From positions 186,001 through 250,000 of the forward strand of contig NZ_AQGV01000014.1 in assembly GCF_014858725.1 (NCBI RefSeq): a DNA stretch of 64,000 bases. Direction: 5' to 3'. Of the stretch, positions 1 to 7,693 are shown one piece after another (position 1 is the stretch's first letter; every line of letters starts with the position of its first letter). Position numbers and translations under genes: made by a program. The stretch is from Pseudoalteromonas aurantia 208 (lineage in GTDB: Bacteria; Pseudomonadota; Gammaproteobacteria; Enterobacterales; Alteromonadaceae). Under the pieces are notes generated by a model. That model made no database searches. It saw only the letters and a program-made list of their open reading frames with translations, and was not told the origin of the DNA.

Positions 1-218
1 CAGCCTCTGCCACGATTGTTGCTTGTCAAATGCATCGCAACGACAAGTAACAATCAAATTGTGTACAACTCACCATTTTGATATTTCAATCAGCCTATCA
101 AGTAAAACGCATCGACAAAAAAAGCCATACATGTCAGCATTACTAACATATACAGCTTTTATTCATAACAAGTTAGGGGTCTTACTTTCAGCGCTATATC
201 ACGCCTAGGGGATACTAC
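1..218. other. Left edge, no supported gene
   Basis: A 61-codon open frame on the plus strand (23-208) has no convincing ribosome binding site and no recognisable protein features. I treat this stretch as intergenic. Confidence 0.4.
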
Positions 219-707
219 CTATGGCTGATGACCACAGCGATATACACGCGTTACTTTTTGCTCAGTTCTACAATTAGTTTCTACGGTGCGCGTATGCGTA
301 CTGGTTTTAAGCTGATTACTCGTTAAACCAATTGAGCCCGTGTATTTATACCAATCAATCGTTTTGAAACCATCCGGTTTAGTGTACCAATAGGTCCCCG
401 TTTCATGCTTATATTGTGAGCCAGGACAAGATTTACTTTCATCTAAAACGCTGCTGCCGGTTACATAACGCGTCATTGGTAGAGGAAAATCAGGTTGGTT
501 CCATAAATGCCCTAACCAAATTGTACCTTGGTAACCACAATGGCGTTTGGTTTCTGTGTATGTTTGCGTTTCTGTATCACACACACGCACATTACGTACT
601 TCTACATCCCAATACCCTTGCCCACCAGGGCAGTTTCTTCTCGCTTCTGCAGTCACACTCGTGAGTGTTACTACCGCGGCAATTGCAGTTAAAATTACTG
701 TTTTCAT
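219..707 (-). CDS. Small exported cysteine-containing protein, unknown function
   Basis: A 162-aa protein with a clear Sec signal peptide: Lys at position 2, a hydrophobic stretch to about residue 18 and a likely cut after the TAEA segment. The mature part has several Cys residues and many Tyr, Thr and Trp residues, which fits a disulfide-stabilised periplasmic or secreted protein. No family is recognised. It lies 35 bp downstream of the 280-aa exported protein on the same strand, so the two are probably co-transcribed. The start is the only ATG that gives a complete signal peptide. Confidence 0.7.
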   Translation of the reverse strand: MKTVILTAIAAVVTLTSVTAEARRNCPGGQGYWDVEVRNVRVCDTETQTYTETKRHCGYQGTIWLGHLWNQPDFPLPMTRYVTGSSVLDESKSCPGSQYKHETGTYWYTKPDGFKTIDWYKYTGSIGLTSNQLKTSTHTRTVETNCRTEQKVTRVYRCGHQP

Positions 708-742
708 ACCTATCCTTATACATTAATTAAATTTTGGCAGCT

Positions 743-1585
743 TTATAAATTAAAATGTTGACGCTGCTCTTTAGTAAATATGGCTTTAATTTCAGCCAAC
801 TTTTCCGAGTCCACAACCACAGCAGGGAAAGCATATGGACTGCCTGACGTACCTAACGTGTTGTCAGATACTTTGGAATACACATATTTTGATAGACGAG
901 TAACTTCAGATTTTTGATACTCATCTAAGTTTAGAGATTTAACCGCATGCAACAGTGATTGTTGCTTTTGATAAACTTGTAAATTAGCTTGTTCCGATTC
1001 AAATGCCTGATAGTCTGCCAATTGCGCTTCATTCAACACACTTGCTAAACTGGAGCGATATGCCATCGCATTCGTAGACAAGGTATCCAGATACTCTTGT
1101 TGATAAAGGTCTGTGTCGTCAGGCCCATCATTAGCTAACTGACTAAAGCGCTGCCAAGATACAAAATCTTGCGCGGCTTTCTCATCAAGTAGTTTTTCCA
1201 CAGCCTGCTGTCGATTTTCATCCAAAGCGAGCTGTCGAGTGAGCTGTAGCATCACCGGTTTAACCGAATACACTGCCAGTTGGCTTTTGATGGTTGCGAT
1301 AGACGCAGCATCAAGCTCACCGTCATTCTGCTTTTGTTTAGGTAATGCAGTGTCTGTTGTGTGACGCTCTAGCACAACTGAAGGTAAAGGCGGCTCAAGG
1401 TGCTTAATACGCTCCCTCAACATGGCATTTTCTTGCTTCACCTCATATGAATTACACGAGATAGCAGGAACATCCTCACTCAGCGAGGTAACTTCATTTA
1501 CGGTTGGCTCTTTTGATACGGCTTTAACGAGTGACACGCTAGCCACCCCGCCACATAAAAAAGCCACAATTAAGTACCTAATCAT
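743..1585 (-). CDS. Predicted periplasmic alpha-helical protein, unknown function
   Basis: A 280-aa protein that begins with a hydrophobic segment (about residues 3-22) acting as signal peptide or N-terminal anchor. The rest is mostly charged and helix-prone, with a short coiled-coil-like stretch near residues 50-65. Two segments of the form LxLDENRQ and LNEAQLADYQ resemble the helical repeats of Spy/CpxP-like periplasmic proteins. This similarity is weak and by eye only. It is the first gene of an apparent two-gene unit with the 162-aa exported protein. A regulatory or chaperone role would be a guess. Confidence 0.7.
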   Translation of the reverse strand: MIRYLIVAFLCGGVASVSLVKAVSKEPTVNEVTSLSEDVPAISCNSYEVKQENAMLRERIKHLEPPLPSVVLERHTTDTALPKQKQNDGELDAASIATIKSQLAVYSVKPVMLQLTRQLALDENRQQAVEKLLDEKAAQDFVSWQRFSQLANDGPDDTDLYQQEYLDTLSTNAMAYRSSLASVLNEAQLADYQAFESEQANLQVYQKQQSLLHAVKSLNLDEYQKSEVTRLSKYVYSKVSDNTLGTSGSPYAFPAVVVDSEKLAEIKAIFTKEQRQHFNL

Positions 1586-1955
1586 TTTATCTCCCTCAAC
1601 CCCACACTAAGGCTCAAACACTTTTCATACGCTCCGGCGTCAATATCAATGTCGCATATCACAATGAACCACCGATGCAATCAATGGATGTCATCATTGG
1701 TTATTTCTCAACAACTGTAAATGCCAGATAACATTTAGTAATATTTGCTAATGAATTATAATATTTATTAAAATCAATAATTTAAGTTGTTTGTTTTTAT
1801 TTAAATAAAAGAAGGGAGGGAGTGAGTACAGGGTATGTAAGCCAGATTTAACATCACCAGATTAGGATAAAAGTGAGGTTTTGGCTCATTGCTTTACAAC
1901 TCTAAGCAGCAAAAATATCGACTGGAATATACGTGCAAAGTGTGAATTATTGACA
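1586..1955. other. Intergenic, AT-rich
   Basis: There is no gene here. The stretch near 1735-1815 is extremely AT-rich and could carry the promoter of the leftward two-gene unit ending at 219, but no specific -35/-10 pair stands out. Confidence 0.5.
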
Positions 1956-2004
1956 TTATTAACCTTTGCTGGTTGGTCAGGTAGCCACCAACAGAGGTTA
2001 ATAA
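1956..2004 (-). terminator. Hairpin terminator after the 343-aa gene
   Basis: Two 18-base arms (1956-1973 and 1987-2004) are complementary apart from two positions and enclose a 13-base loop. The hairpin starts 22 bp past the stop codon of the minus-strand gene. The arms begin and end AT-rich, so a Rho-independent terminator is plausible. Confidence 0.6.
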
Positions 2005-2025
2005 AAGCGATAGTAAGCTAGTTAC

Positions 2026-3057
2026 TTAGAGCTGCGCTTTGAGATACGCGTCTACTTTTTCTTTGCCAATGACCGAAAAGTGCTTGGTAAGAAAATCGGC
2101 AAGGCGCTCTTTTTCGATATCCAGTAAATTTTCAGCAGGCTTAAACTCAGTGCCATCATAATAACGCGCGACAGTACCTTCGCCATCCGGACTACCATGA
2201 CCTGCATCTATGGAGTCTCGCCATTTTTTAGCATGTTCACTCCACTCAGTCTGATCCACGATTTGTGGCGCACTAAACCATACATTCCAACTTAACACGT
2301 TACCATTTTGCAGCATATTGCCCGACGCCAAATTGAAAAAATCCATAAATAACTGGTTAAAATCATCAACTATATCGTGACCTACTTTTTCAACATCGCC
2401 AATTTCTACATTTAAATGCGCAACATCCCATGCCTCATCTATATGCTTAGCGAACGCGGGAATATCAAAGTCGTGACTTTGCCCCTTTCTGAGCGGGAAT
2501 ATCACTTGGTTTGGATCACCCGGCAAAAAAGTTTTCACTACGATTGCAGTCGTTTTTGATAACGGGAATGGTAAGTTCATAGCCTGAAATAAACTTTCTA
2601 ATAGCTTGAAAGCCTTAGTTGTTTTTGCACTTGGGCTAAACCAAATTTTACCTACTACAGACATATCCGCTGCCATTGTTTTATTCGTTTCATTCACCCA
2701 ACCTCGCTGGCCAGTGACGGTGACTTCAACGTTTAGCGCACCAAATGATGGTGAATAAGCCCCCTGTTGAGGACAAATAATGGAATAAACGCGGCCCTCA
2801 TTGGTATAGCCTATACGGGAAATATCGGGTGCAAACATTTGATAGCACCTGCGTGTATTTTCTTCGTCTTTACGCGTTTCCCAGCTAAATTCTGGCCATA
2901 AAACCTCTTGCTGACGTTGCAATTTATCAATATTCGCCATGTTATCTAGCATATGTAACGATGATAAATTAGGATCTGGATACGAAAATAATGCATTTGA
3001 CTCTTCGAATCCACCTACCCATCCTGGTGCCGGTTGTTGGTTGTTTTTAATCGTCAT
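2026..3057 (-). CDS. Unknown soluble protein, 343 aa
   Basis: A 343-aa protein without signal peptide or membrane segments. It is rich in Trp, Phe and acidic residues, and I recognise no domain or catalytic motif. The start ATG is preceded by an AAGGAGCAAT-type ribosome binding site, which supports the start. It stands alone: the helicase upstream ends 430 bp away and a strong hairpin follows the gene. One could suspect a surface or toxin-associated protein from the composition, but nothing in the sequence shows it. Confidence 0.75.
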   Translation of the reverse strand: MTIKNNQQPAPGWVGGFEESNALFSYPDPNLSSLHMLDNMANIDKLQRQQEVLWPEFSWETRKDEENTRRCYQMFAPDISRIGYTNEGRVYSIICPQQGAYSPSFGALNVEVTVTGQRGWVNETNKTMAADMSVVGKIWFSPSAKTTKAFKLLESLFQAMNLPFPLSKTTAIVVKTFLPGDPNQVIFPLRKGQSHDFDIPAFAKHIDEAWDVAHLNVEIGDVEKVGHDIVDDFNQLFMDFFNLASGNMLQNGNVLSWNVWFSAPQIVDQTEWSEHAKKWRDSIDAGHGSPDGEGTVARYYDGTEFKPAENLLDIEKERLADFLTKHFSVIGKEKVDAYLKAQL

Positions 3058-3337
3058 ATTATTGCTCCTTGATTGTTAAACAGTCTGTCTTGAAGTAACC
3101 CTTGTCTTTAAACTGGTTCAGCGCATTATGTAGGCAAGTTTATAGTAGGTGTTACAAAAGCGTTATTACAACAAATTACAATAGGCTTCATTTATACCTC
3201 ATCACATAAGTCAACGTAGTGAGAAGGGAAATTATTGAAAGAGATTTTAGGAGGGGAAATCGTCTAACCTTTGTTTAAGATAATCAAGAAGTAAGTGAGT
3301 GCCAACAATCATAATTTAACACCGGTGTGAATAGAGA

Positions 3338-3357
3338 GCTGGGGAGCTTTCCCCAGC
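3338..3357. terminator. GC-rich hairpin downstream of the helicase
   Basis: A perfect 8-bp stem (GCTGGGGA / TCCCCAGC) with a four-base loop lies between the unknown 343-aa gene and the helicase. No U-run follows on either strand, so its role as terminator of the helicase transcript is tentative. Confidence 0.4.
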
Positions 3358-3373
3358 ATTGGTATCGTTATTT

Positions 3374-3489
3374 AACCTCAGGTTTGGATAAGGGTTTTGG
3401 AATAGAAGATGTTTTATAAACCAACTTACGTACAATCCAATGATGATATTTTGTTCAATATCAAGGCGCTTTTATTCAGAGCTGAGGTT
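3374..3489. mobile_element. MITE-like element, short copy (116 bp)
   Basis: The left end AACCTCAGGTTTGGATAAG (3374-3392) and right end (3471-3489, finishing in CAGAGCTGAGGTT) form imperfect terminal inverted repeats. The body is closely similar, in opposite orientation, to the element at 55743-55935: about 108 bp aligns with only about ten mismatches between 3368-3475 and 55834-55941. It contains no coding capacity, so it would be mobilised in trans if at all. The element's outer edge overlaps the last bases of the helicase gene and contributes to its TAA stop codon. Confidence 0.65.
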
Positions 3490-4789
3490 ATTTAGATAGC
3501 TTTTTCCAACCCGTCCATACTTCATCATCCGGATCAGCTTGCTGCTTACGTTTTTTCTTACCTGTCCCTTCGGGCTTAGCCATCGGTTTATCTGCTGCAA
3601 GTTCAGGGTTAACATCATCAGCCTCAAACCCAGAAATTTGCTCTCGCTCAAGTCGAATTTTGTTTTTCTTTTCAATGATTTTAAAGTGATGATAGTCATC
3701 ATGATCAATCAAAGATAACGCCAGCCCAATTTCACCGGCACGACCACTTCGACCAATGCGATGCATATAATCCGCAGGACTTCTTGGCAAGTTAAAATTA
3801 ATCACAACAGGGAGCTTAGCAATATCTAACCCTCGCGCCGCAATATCAGTGGCAATAAGTACCTCAATTTCACCTGACTTGAATGCTTCCAACGTACGCG
3901 TGCGCGCCGCTTGCCCTTTGTCACCATGAAACACTTTGGCATTAATGCCCTGCTTTTCTAATTTTTGTGCCAAATGCTCACAGTGATTTTTCGCATTGAC
4001 AAAAATAAGTGCTTGCCGCCACTGATGCTGCTGAATTAAGTGCGTTAGCAGGGCCGTTTTTTGCCCTTTGTTAACTGTAAATACCCGCTGTATCACGGTA
4101 CTTGCATCGCGACTTTGAACTTGAATTTCAACAGGATCAATTAACAGTTTATCTGTCAGTGCTGTTACTTGCTCAGGAAAAGTGGCAGAAAATAACATGG
4201 TTTGCTTTTCACTTGGCATTAAGGCCAGTAACTTAGATAACTCGTCAGCAAAACCGAGTCCCAGCATGCGGTCGGCTTCATCTAGTACCAAGGTACACAC
4301 TTTATCGAGTTTTATGGCATTACTGGCAATTAAGTCAAGTAATCGACCTGGCGTTGCCACAACAATGTCACTGCCTCCGCGCAGGTTTTGCATTTGCTTA
4401 TTAACCGACACCCCACCAAAAACAACCGTTGTTTTAATTGTACCATTAAAATGTGCAGCATAAGATTTAATGCTATCAGCCACTTGCGTCGCCAACTCGC
4501 GGGTTGGCACTAACACTAACCCTGAAACAAAATTGCCTTTTTCACGCTTTGTAGACGTACTTGCTTGCAGTTGCTTTGATAGCTGTTGTAACAATGGCAA
4601 TGCAAATGCTGCCGTTTTACCCGACCCCGTATTCGCTCCAGCAATTAAATCACGTCCAGCCAATACACTGCCAATCGCCTGTGCTTGAATTGGCGTCGGG
4701 GTGGTGTATTTCAATTCAGCTAATCGCGCCAATAAAGGGGGGATCAAGCCAAGATCAGTAAAGTTACTAGGCGGTGTCGCTAAGGTCAT
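3488..4789 (-). CDS. DEAD-box ATP-dependent RNA helicase, RhlE-like
   Basis: A 433-aa cytoplasmic helicase of superfamily 2. Motifs appear in the family order: Q-motif (PTPIQAQAI) near residue 32, Walker A (ANTGSGKT) at 52-59, PTRELA, the TPGR motif, DEAD, SAT, and the C-terminal HRIGRSGRAG motif. A lysine-rich tail follows, typical of RNA-binding extensions in RhlE-type proteins. Such helicases remodel structured RNA during ribosome assembly, mRNA decay or cold adaptation. The exact subgroup is inferred from length and tail. The gene stands alone, and its stop codon sits at the end of the MITE-like element, so its last residues may differ from those in relatives lacking the insertion. Confidence 0.93.
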   Translation of the reverse strand: MTLATPPSNFTDLGLIPPLLARLAELKYTTPTPIQAQAIGSVLAGRDLIAGANTGSGKTAAFALPLLQQLSKQLQASTSTKREKGNFVSGLVLVPTRELATQVADSIKSYAAHFNGTIKTTVVFGGVSVNKQMQNLRGGSDIVVATPGRLLDLIASNAIKLDKVCTLVLDEADRMLGLGFADELSKLLALMPSEKQTMLFSATFPEQVTALTDKLLIDPVEIQVQSRDASTVIQRVFTVNKGQKTALLTHLIQQHQWRQALIFVNAKNHCEHLAQKLEKQGINAKVFHGDKGQAARTRTLEAFKSGEIEVLIATDIAARGLDIAKLPVVINFNLPRSPADYMHRIGRSGRAGEIGLALSLIDHDDYHHFKIIEKKNKIRLEREQISGFEADDVNPELAADKPMAKPEGTGKKKRKQQADPDDEVWTGWKKLSK

Positions 4790-4964
4790 AAAGGGGTCAG
4801 CTCAATGCTAAAAAAGTAGCCGGCGATTCTAGCGTATTTTTGAACAGTTTAGTTAGTATTATCTGTGAAATGAGGCGATTCTTATAGGTAAAACTGGCAT
4901 TATGTTTCACAATCCAGCCATATTCGCTCATCGCCTAACCCATCAGCACGGTACGTTTAACGCT

Positions 4965-5486
4965 TTAAGTATGACTCACCGCCGATTGCTCAACGGGGCA
5001 ACCTTGCACGCGACATACCCCTTCGTTGCATAATCGACATATCTTTCGTGCATCACTCACATCATGTGTCACAGTACGTAATGCCTGCTCAAGAATAGGC
5101 AACAACAGCTGCTGTTGTTCCACCGTTATTGACTGCATTATTGATTGTGTTGCGTTCGCGCGAGCCGTTAATATTTGCTTCGCACGCTGCACACCTTCAT
5201 CCGTGAGTCGAATGACTACAGAACGACCATCCATTTCACTACGGCGACGTTCAATCAGGGCTTCACTTTCCAAGCCATTAATCAACCGCACAGCACCTGA
5301 GTGTGTCAGGTTCAAAATTTTCCGTAAAACATCAATACTATCATCCGGGTGATTATAAATAGTCACAAGTGCGGTAGCCGCATTCGCACTACGACACCCC
5401 ACGGTATTGACGTGTTCATCTATCGTTGCAGTTACCGTCGTTGCAAACGCACCGAGCAAATTATTTATGTAAGTATCATCTTTCAT
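4965..5486 (-). CDS. MarR-family transcriptional regulator with C-terminal Cys cluster
   Basis: A 173-aa winged-helix regulator. Residues about 55-115 carry the helix-turn-helix and the wing, with the typical MarR segment around SEMDGRSVVIRLTDEG. The C-terminus holds four closely spaced cysteines (CRLC, then C and CPVE at about residues 150-165), which could bind a metal or act as a redox switch. The gene is divergent from the exported haloalkane dehalogenase. The shared 139-bp gap contains palindromes built on TATATGA/TCATATA, so it probably represses both genes and responds to a ligand or oxidant. The ligand cannot be read from sequence. Confidence 0.88.
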   Translation of the reverse strand: MKDDTYINNLLGAFATTVTATIDEHVNTVGCRSANAATALVTIYNHPDDSIDVLRKILNLTHSGAVRLINGLESEALIERRRSEMDGRSVVIRLTDEGVQRAKQILTARANATQSIMQSITVEQQQLLLPILEQALRTVTHDVSDARKICRLCNEGVCRVQGCPVEQSAVSHT

Positions 5487-5544
5487 GCGGCCATTATATA
5501 TGACTCACTCACGCATAAACACCCATTTCTCACCACAAAAATAC

Positions 5545-5557
5545 ATGACTAAGTCAT
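5545..5557. promoter_or_regulatory. Palindromic operator, MarR candidate site 1
   Basis: ATGACT and AGTCAT flank a single A as a perfect inverted repeat. It sits between the divergent MarR and dehalogenase genes and shares the core of the larger palindrome 40 bp away. A third half-site (TATATATGACTC) lies at about 5495-5506 next to the regulator's start. Confidence 0.55.
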
Positions 5558-5585
5558 ATATTTCTCGTGACAAGCGCTCTTGAAC

Positions 5586-5608
5586 TATATATGATCGAGT
5601 CATATATA
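5586..5608. promoter_or_regulatory. Palindromic operator, MarR candidate site 2
   Basis: Perfect 9-base arms, TATATATGA and TCATATATA, surround a 5-base centre (TCGAG). The site ends 17 bp before the dehalogenase start codon, where a bound repressor would block transcription. Size and symmetry fit MarR-family operators. Confidence 0.65.
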
Positions 5609-5625
5609 ATTTATAGAGAGCCTTG

Positions 5626-6603
5626 ATGATCAATTACACCATCACAAAAAAAGCGGTCGTGAATGCCATACAAACACTCATACTGTTTGCAGTCATACTC
5701 TTCACATTCAGCATATCGGCACATGCTAACAACACATGGCAAGCACAGAAAAAGTTTGTCGACGTCTTTGGTAAAAAAATGGCCTACATCGAGCGCGGTG
5801 AAGGTCGCCCTATCGTATTTATACATGGCAACCCCACATCGTCATATTTATGGCGAAATGTCATTCCACACGTCGCAGGTCAAGGCCGTATCATCGTTGT
5901 TGACCAAATGGGAATGGGCGACAGTGATAAGTTACCGGCTGAAGAAACAGACAGATACCGCTTAGTCAGTTATACAAAGTATTTCGCTGAATTTATGCGT
6001 AAGATAAACGCCAAAACAGAAGTGACCTTAGTCCTTCATGACTGGGGCGGCGCTGTTGGTTTTGATTGGGCATTTCACAATCAAGCCAGTGTACGCGGTA
6101 TCGCTTACATGGAGACCTTTATAAAACCATTAGAATGGAAAGACTTACCGAAAGACTTTCACCCTACACTCAAAGCAGTACGTGCTGAAACAGGGCTAAA
6201 GTTAGTCCTTGAAGAGAATATGTTTATCGAAAAAATGCTGCCAAGTGTCACAACCCGTGCATTAACGCAAGCACAGATGGATGAATACCGCCGCCCTTAT
6301 TTACACTCCGGCGATGACCGACTACCAACATTACAATGGCCTCGTGAAGTGCCCATTGCAGGCCAACCTGCTGACGTAGCAACCCGCATTGGTAATTATT
6401 CCAAATGGCTCACAACCAGTAAGGTGCCTAAGCTATTCATTGATGCAGAACCTGGGGTATTCATTACAGGTGATGTACGCAAGTTTGCCAAAAGTTTACC
6501 GAACCAAACCATCGCCACGGCCAAAGGGTTACATTTCATGCAAGAGGATGACCCTGACACCATTGGTAAAGCAATTTCTCAATTTTTAATTTCCCTGCCA
6601 TAG
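5626..6603 (+). CDS. Exported haloalkane dehalogenase, HLD-II type (alpha/beta hydrolase)
   Basis: A 325-aa alpha/beta hydrolase with a Sec signal peptide (hydrophobic residues about 15-30, cut near SAHA). It closely follows the LinB/DhaA pattern. The halide-stabilising Asn is in HGNPTSS (about 69), the nucleophile Asp and second halide-binding Trp in HDWGG (about 139-140), the catalytic acid Glu in YMET (about 163), and the catalytic His in GLHFMQED (about 303). This complete HLD-II pentad predicts cleavage of carbon-halogen bonds to alcohol and halide. The signal peptide places it in the periplasm, which is unusual for the family. I start at the ATG rather than the TTG one codon upstream, because AGAGAG lies 5 bases ahead of it. 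It is likely controlled by the divergent MarR protein. Confidence 0.9.
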   Translation: MINYTITKKAVVNAIQTLILFAVILFTFSISAHANNTWQAQKKFVDVFGKKMAYIERGEGRPIVFIHGNPTSSYLWRNVIPHVAGQGRIIVVDQMGMGDSDKLPAEETDRYRLVSYTKYFAEFMRKINAKTEVTLVLHDWGGAVGFDWAFHNQASVRGIAYMETFIKPLEWKDLPKDFHPTLKAVRAETGLKLVLEENMFIEKMLPSVTTRALTQAQMDEYRRPYLHSGDDRLPTLQWPREVPIAGQPADVATRIGNYSKWLTTSKVPKLFIDAEPGVFITGDVRKFAKSLPNQTIATAKGLHFMQEDDPDTIGKAISQFLISLP

Positions 6604-6614
6604 TGCTGCTTATT

Positions 6615-6640
6615 TGAAAGTGGAGGAAACTCCACTTTCA
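6615..6640 (+). terminator. Terminator after the dehalogenase gene
   Basis: An 11-bp perfect stem (TGAAAGTGGAG / CTCCACTTTCA) closed by a GAAA tetraloop starts 12 bp past the stop codon. The following bases (ATCCTTTAAA) give only a weak U-run. Confidence 0.75.
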
Positions 6641-6998
6641 ATCCTTTAAAAACTCACTGGCTAACCACAACTAATGACTCTCTCTTAGCGGCATATTCAA
6701 GCACACTATTCATTGTGACATCACTCTTACTATTGAACATTACAAGTTCATATATTGCCTTCAATAGAATCACTTACAAATAAAGTACAGCGCGCTGATT
6801 AAAAACCAACACATTTGAAAGCACGTCATTGCCAATGCGCTCCACCAGAAAATATGAGTGAGCAAGGTGACGCCGCTGCACTTTAAAAATCATATGATTG
6901 ATATTTATACAGTCATAACCAATAATATTAACCGTAATATATTATTTATGCTGTTAAGTAGTGATTAAAACAAACAAGTACCTATACGCAAGCTTAAA
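6641..6998. other. Intergenic, no gene seen
   Basis: No open frame with a ribosome binding site is present. The AT-rich part at about 6895-6970 probably holds the promoter of the sensory operon that follows. Confidence 0.5.
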
Positions 6999-7013
6999 AT
7001 GGAGCTGTATTAC

Positions 7014-7625
7014 ATGAAGAAACTGAGTTTTTTAAAAGCATTTTTTATTATGTTATTGAGTAGCATGCTCATTATTGCCTCTGTCTCTCCAATTATTTAC
7101 AGCAGTGTTTACGATATCATGATGGAGCTAACTTTAAATAAAAACAGAGAACAAGCTGAACGACTTGCTACATTAGTTTCGTTAGATTTAGAAAGAGGAA
7201 AAAGCACGGAAGCAGCCCTCGCTCAAATACAAGCTATGTTAGAAAGCACCCCACAAAGTGATGAGCATTTTGCGTGTATTGTTCAGCACGAAAATAGGGT
7301 TATTGCGCATCCTAAACCTTCCAACGTAGGCAAAGACGTAACCGGCTGGACTCTTTCTGATGGTATTGAAACAAAAACCTACACGCAATCGGCAGGTGAA
7401 GGGCTCCCTTTTGGTGGAATTCAAACAAGAACGAATGGCACACAAGACATCACCTTTCAAGTTCCTATTAGTACGCAGCCTTGGGCTGTTGCAGTGCATA
7501 CTAAGCTAGATCTCATAGGCCTCTACACCCAAACAATCCTTAAAAATATTGCTTACTTTGCATCGGTTATTTTATTTTTATTATTGCTGATAAGCGCCTA
7601 TTTAATTTCAAATCAAAAAACATAA
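7014..7625 (+). CDS. Membrane-anchored single-Cache sensor protein without output domain
   Basis: About 203 aa. One membrane segment near residues 10-30, a periplasmic domain of about 135 aa with the pattern of a single Cache (sCache) domain, then a second membrane segment near residues 170-195 and only a few cytoplasmic residues. It has no HAMP, kinase or methyl-accepting domain of its own. The start at 7014 is chosen because GGAG lies 9 bases upstream, whereas the ATG at 6999 has no ribosome binding site. The gene leads an operon with a histidine kinase and a response regulator, so it may supply ligand sensing to that kinase. This partnership is inferred from position only. Confidence 0.75.
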   Translation: MKKLSFLKAFFIMLLSSMLIIASVSPIIYSSVYDIMMELTLNKNREQAERLATLVSLDLERGKSTEAALAQIQAMLESTPQSDEHFACIVQHENRVIAHPKPSNVGKDVTGWTLSDGIETKTYTQSAGEGLPFGGIQTRTNGTQDITFQVPISTQPWAVAVHTKLDLIGLYTQTILKNIAYFASVILFLLLLISAYLISNQKT

Positions 7626-7693
7626 ACCATTCTTTTGATAAAAATAAAACCTGTGATTTTACTGTATTAATTAAGCATCCTTGGAAAATTCAA

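Noticed and set aside
3472..3708. 78-codon minus-strand frame at the end of the helicase gene
   Set aside because: It lies inside the helicase 3' end in another frame, with low-complexity composition.
7239..7499. 86-codon minus-strand frame within the sCache gene
   Set aside because: It is fully antisense to a gene with a good ribosome binding site, signal-anchor and domain pattern.
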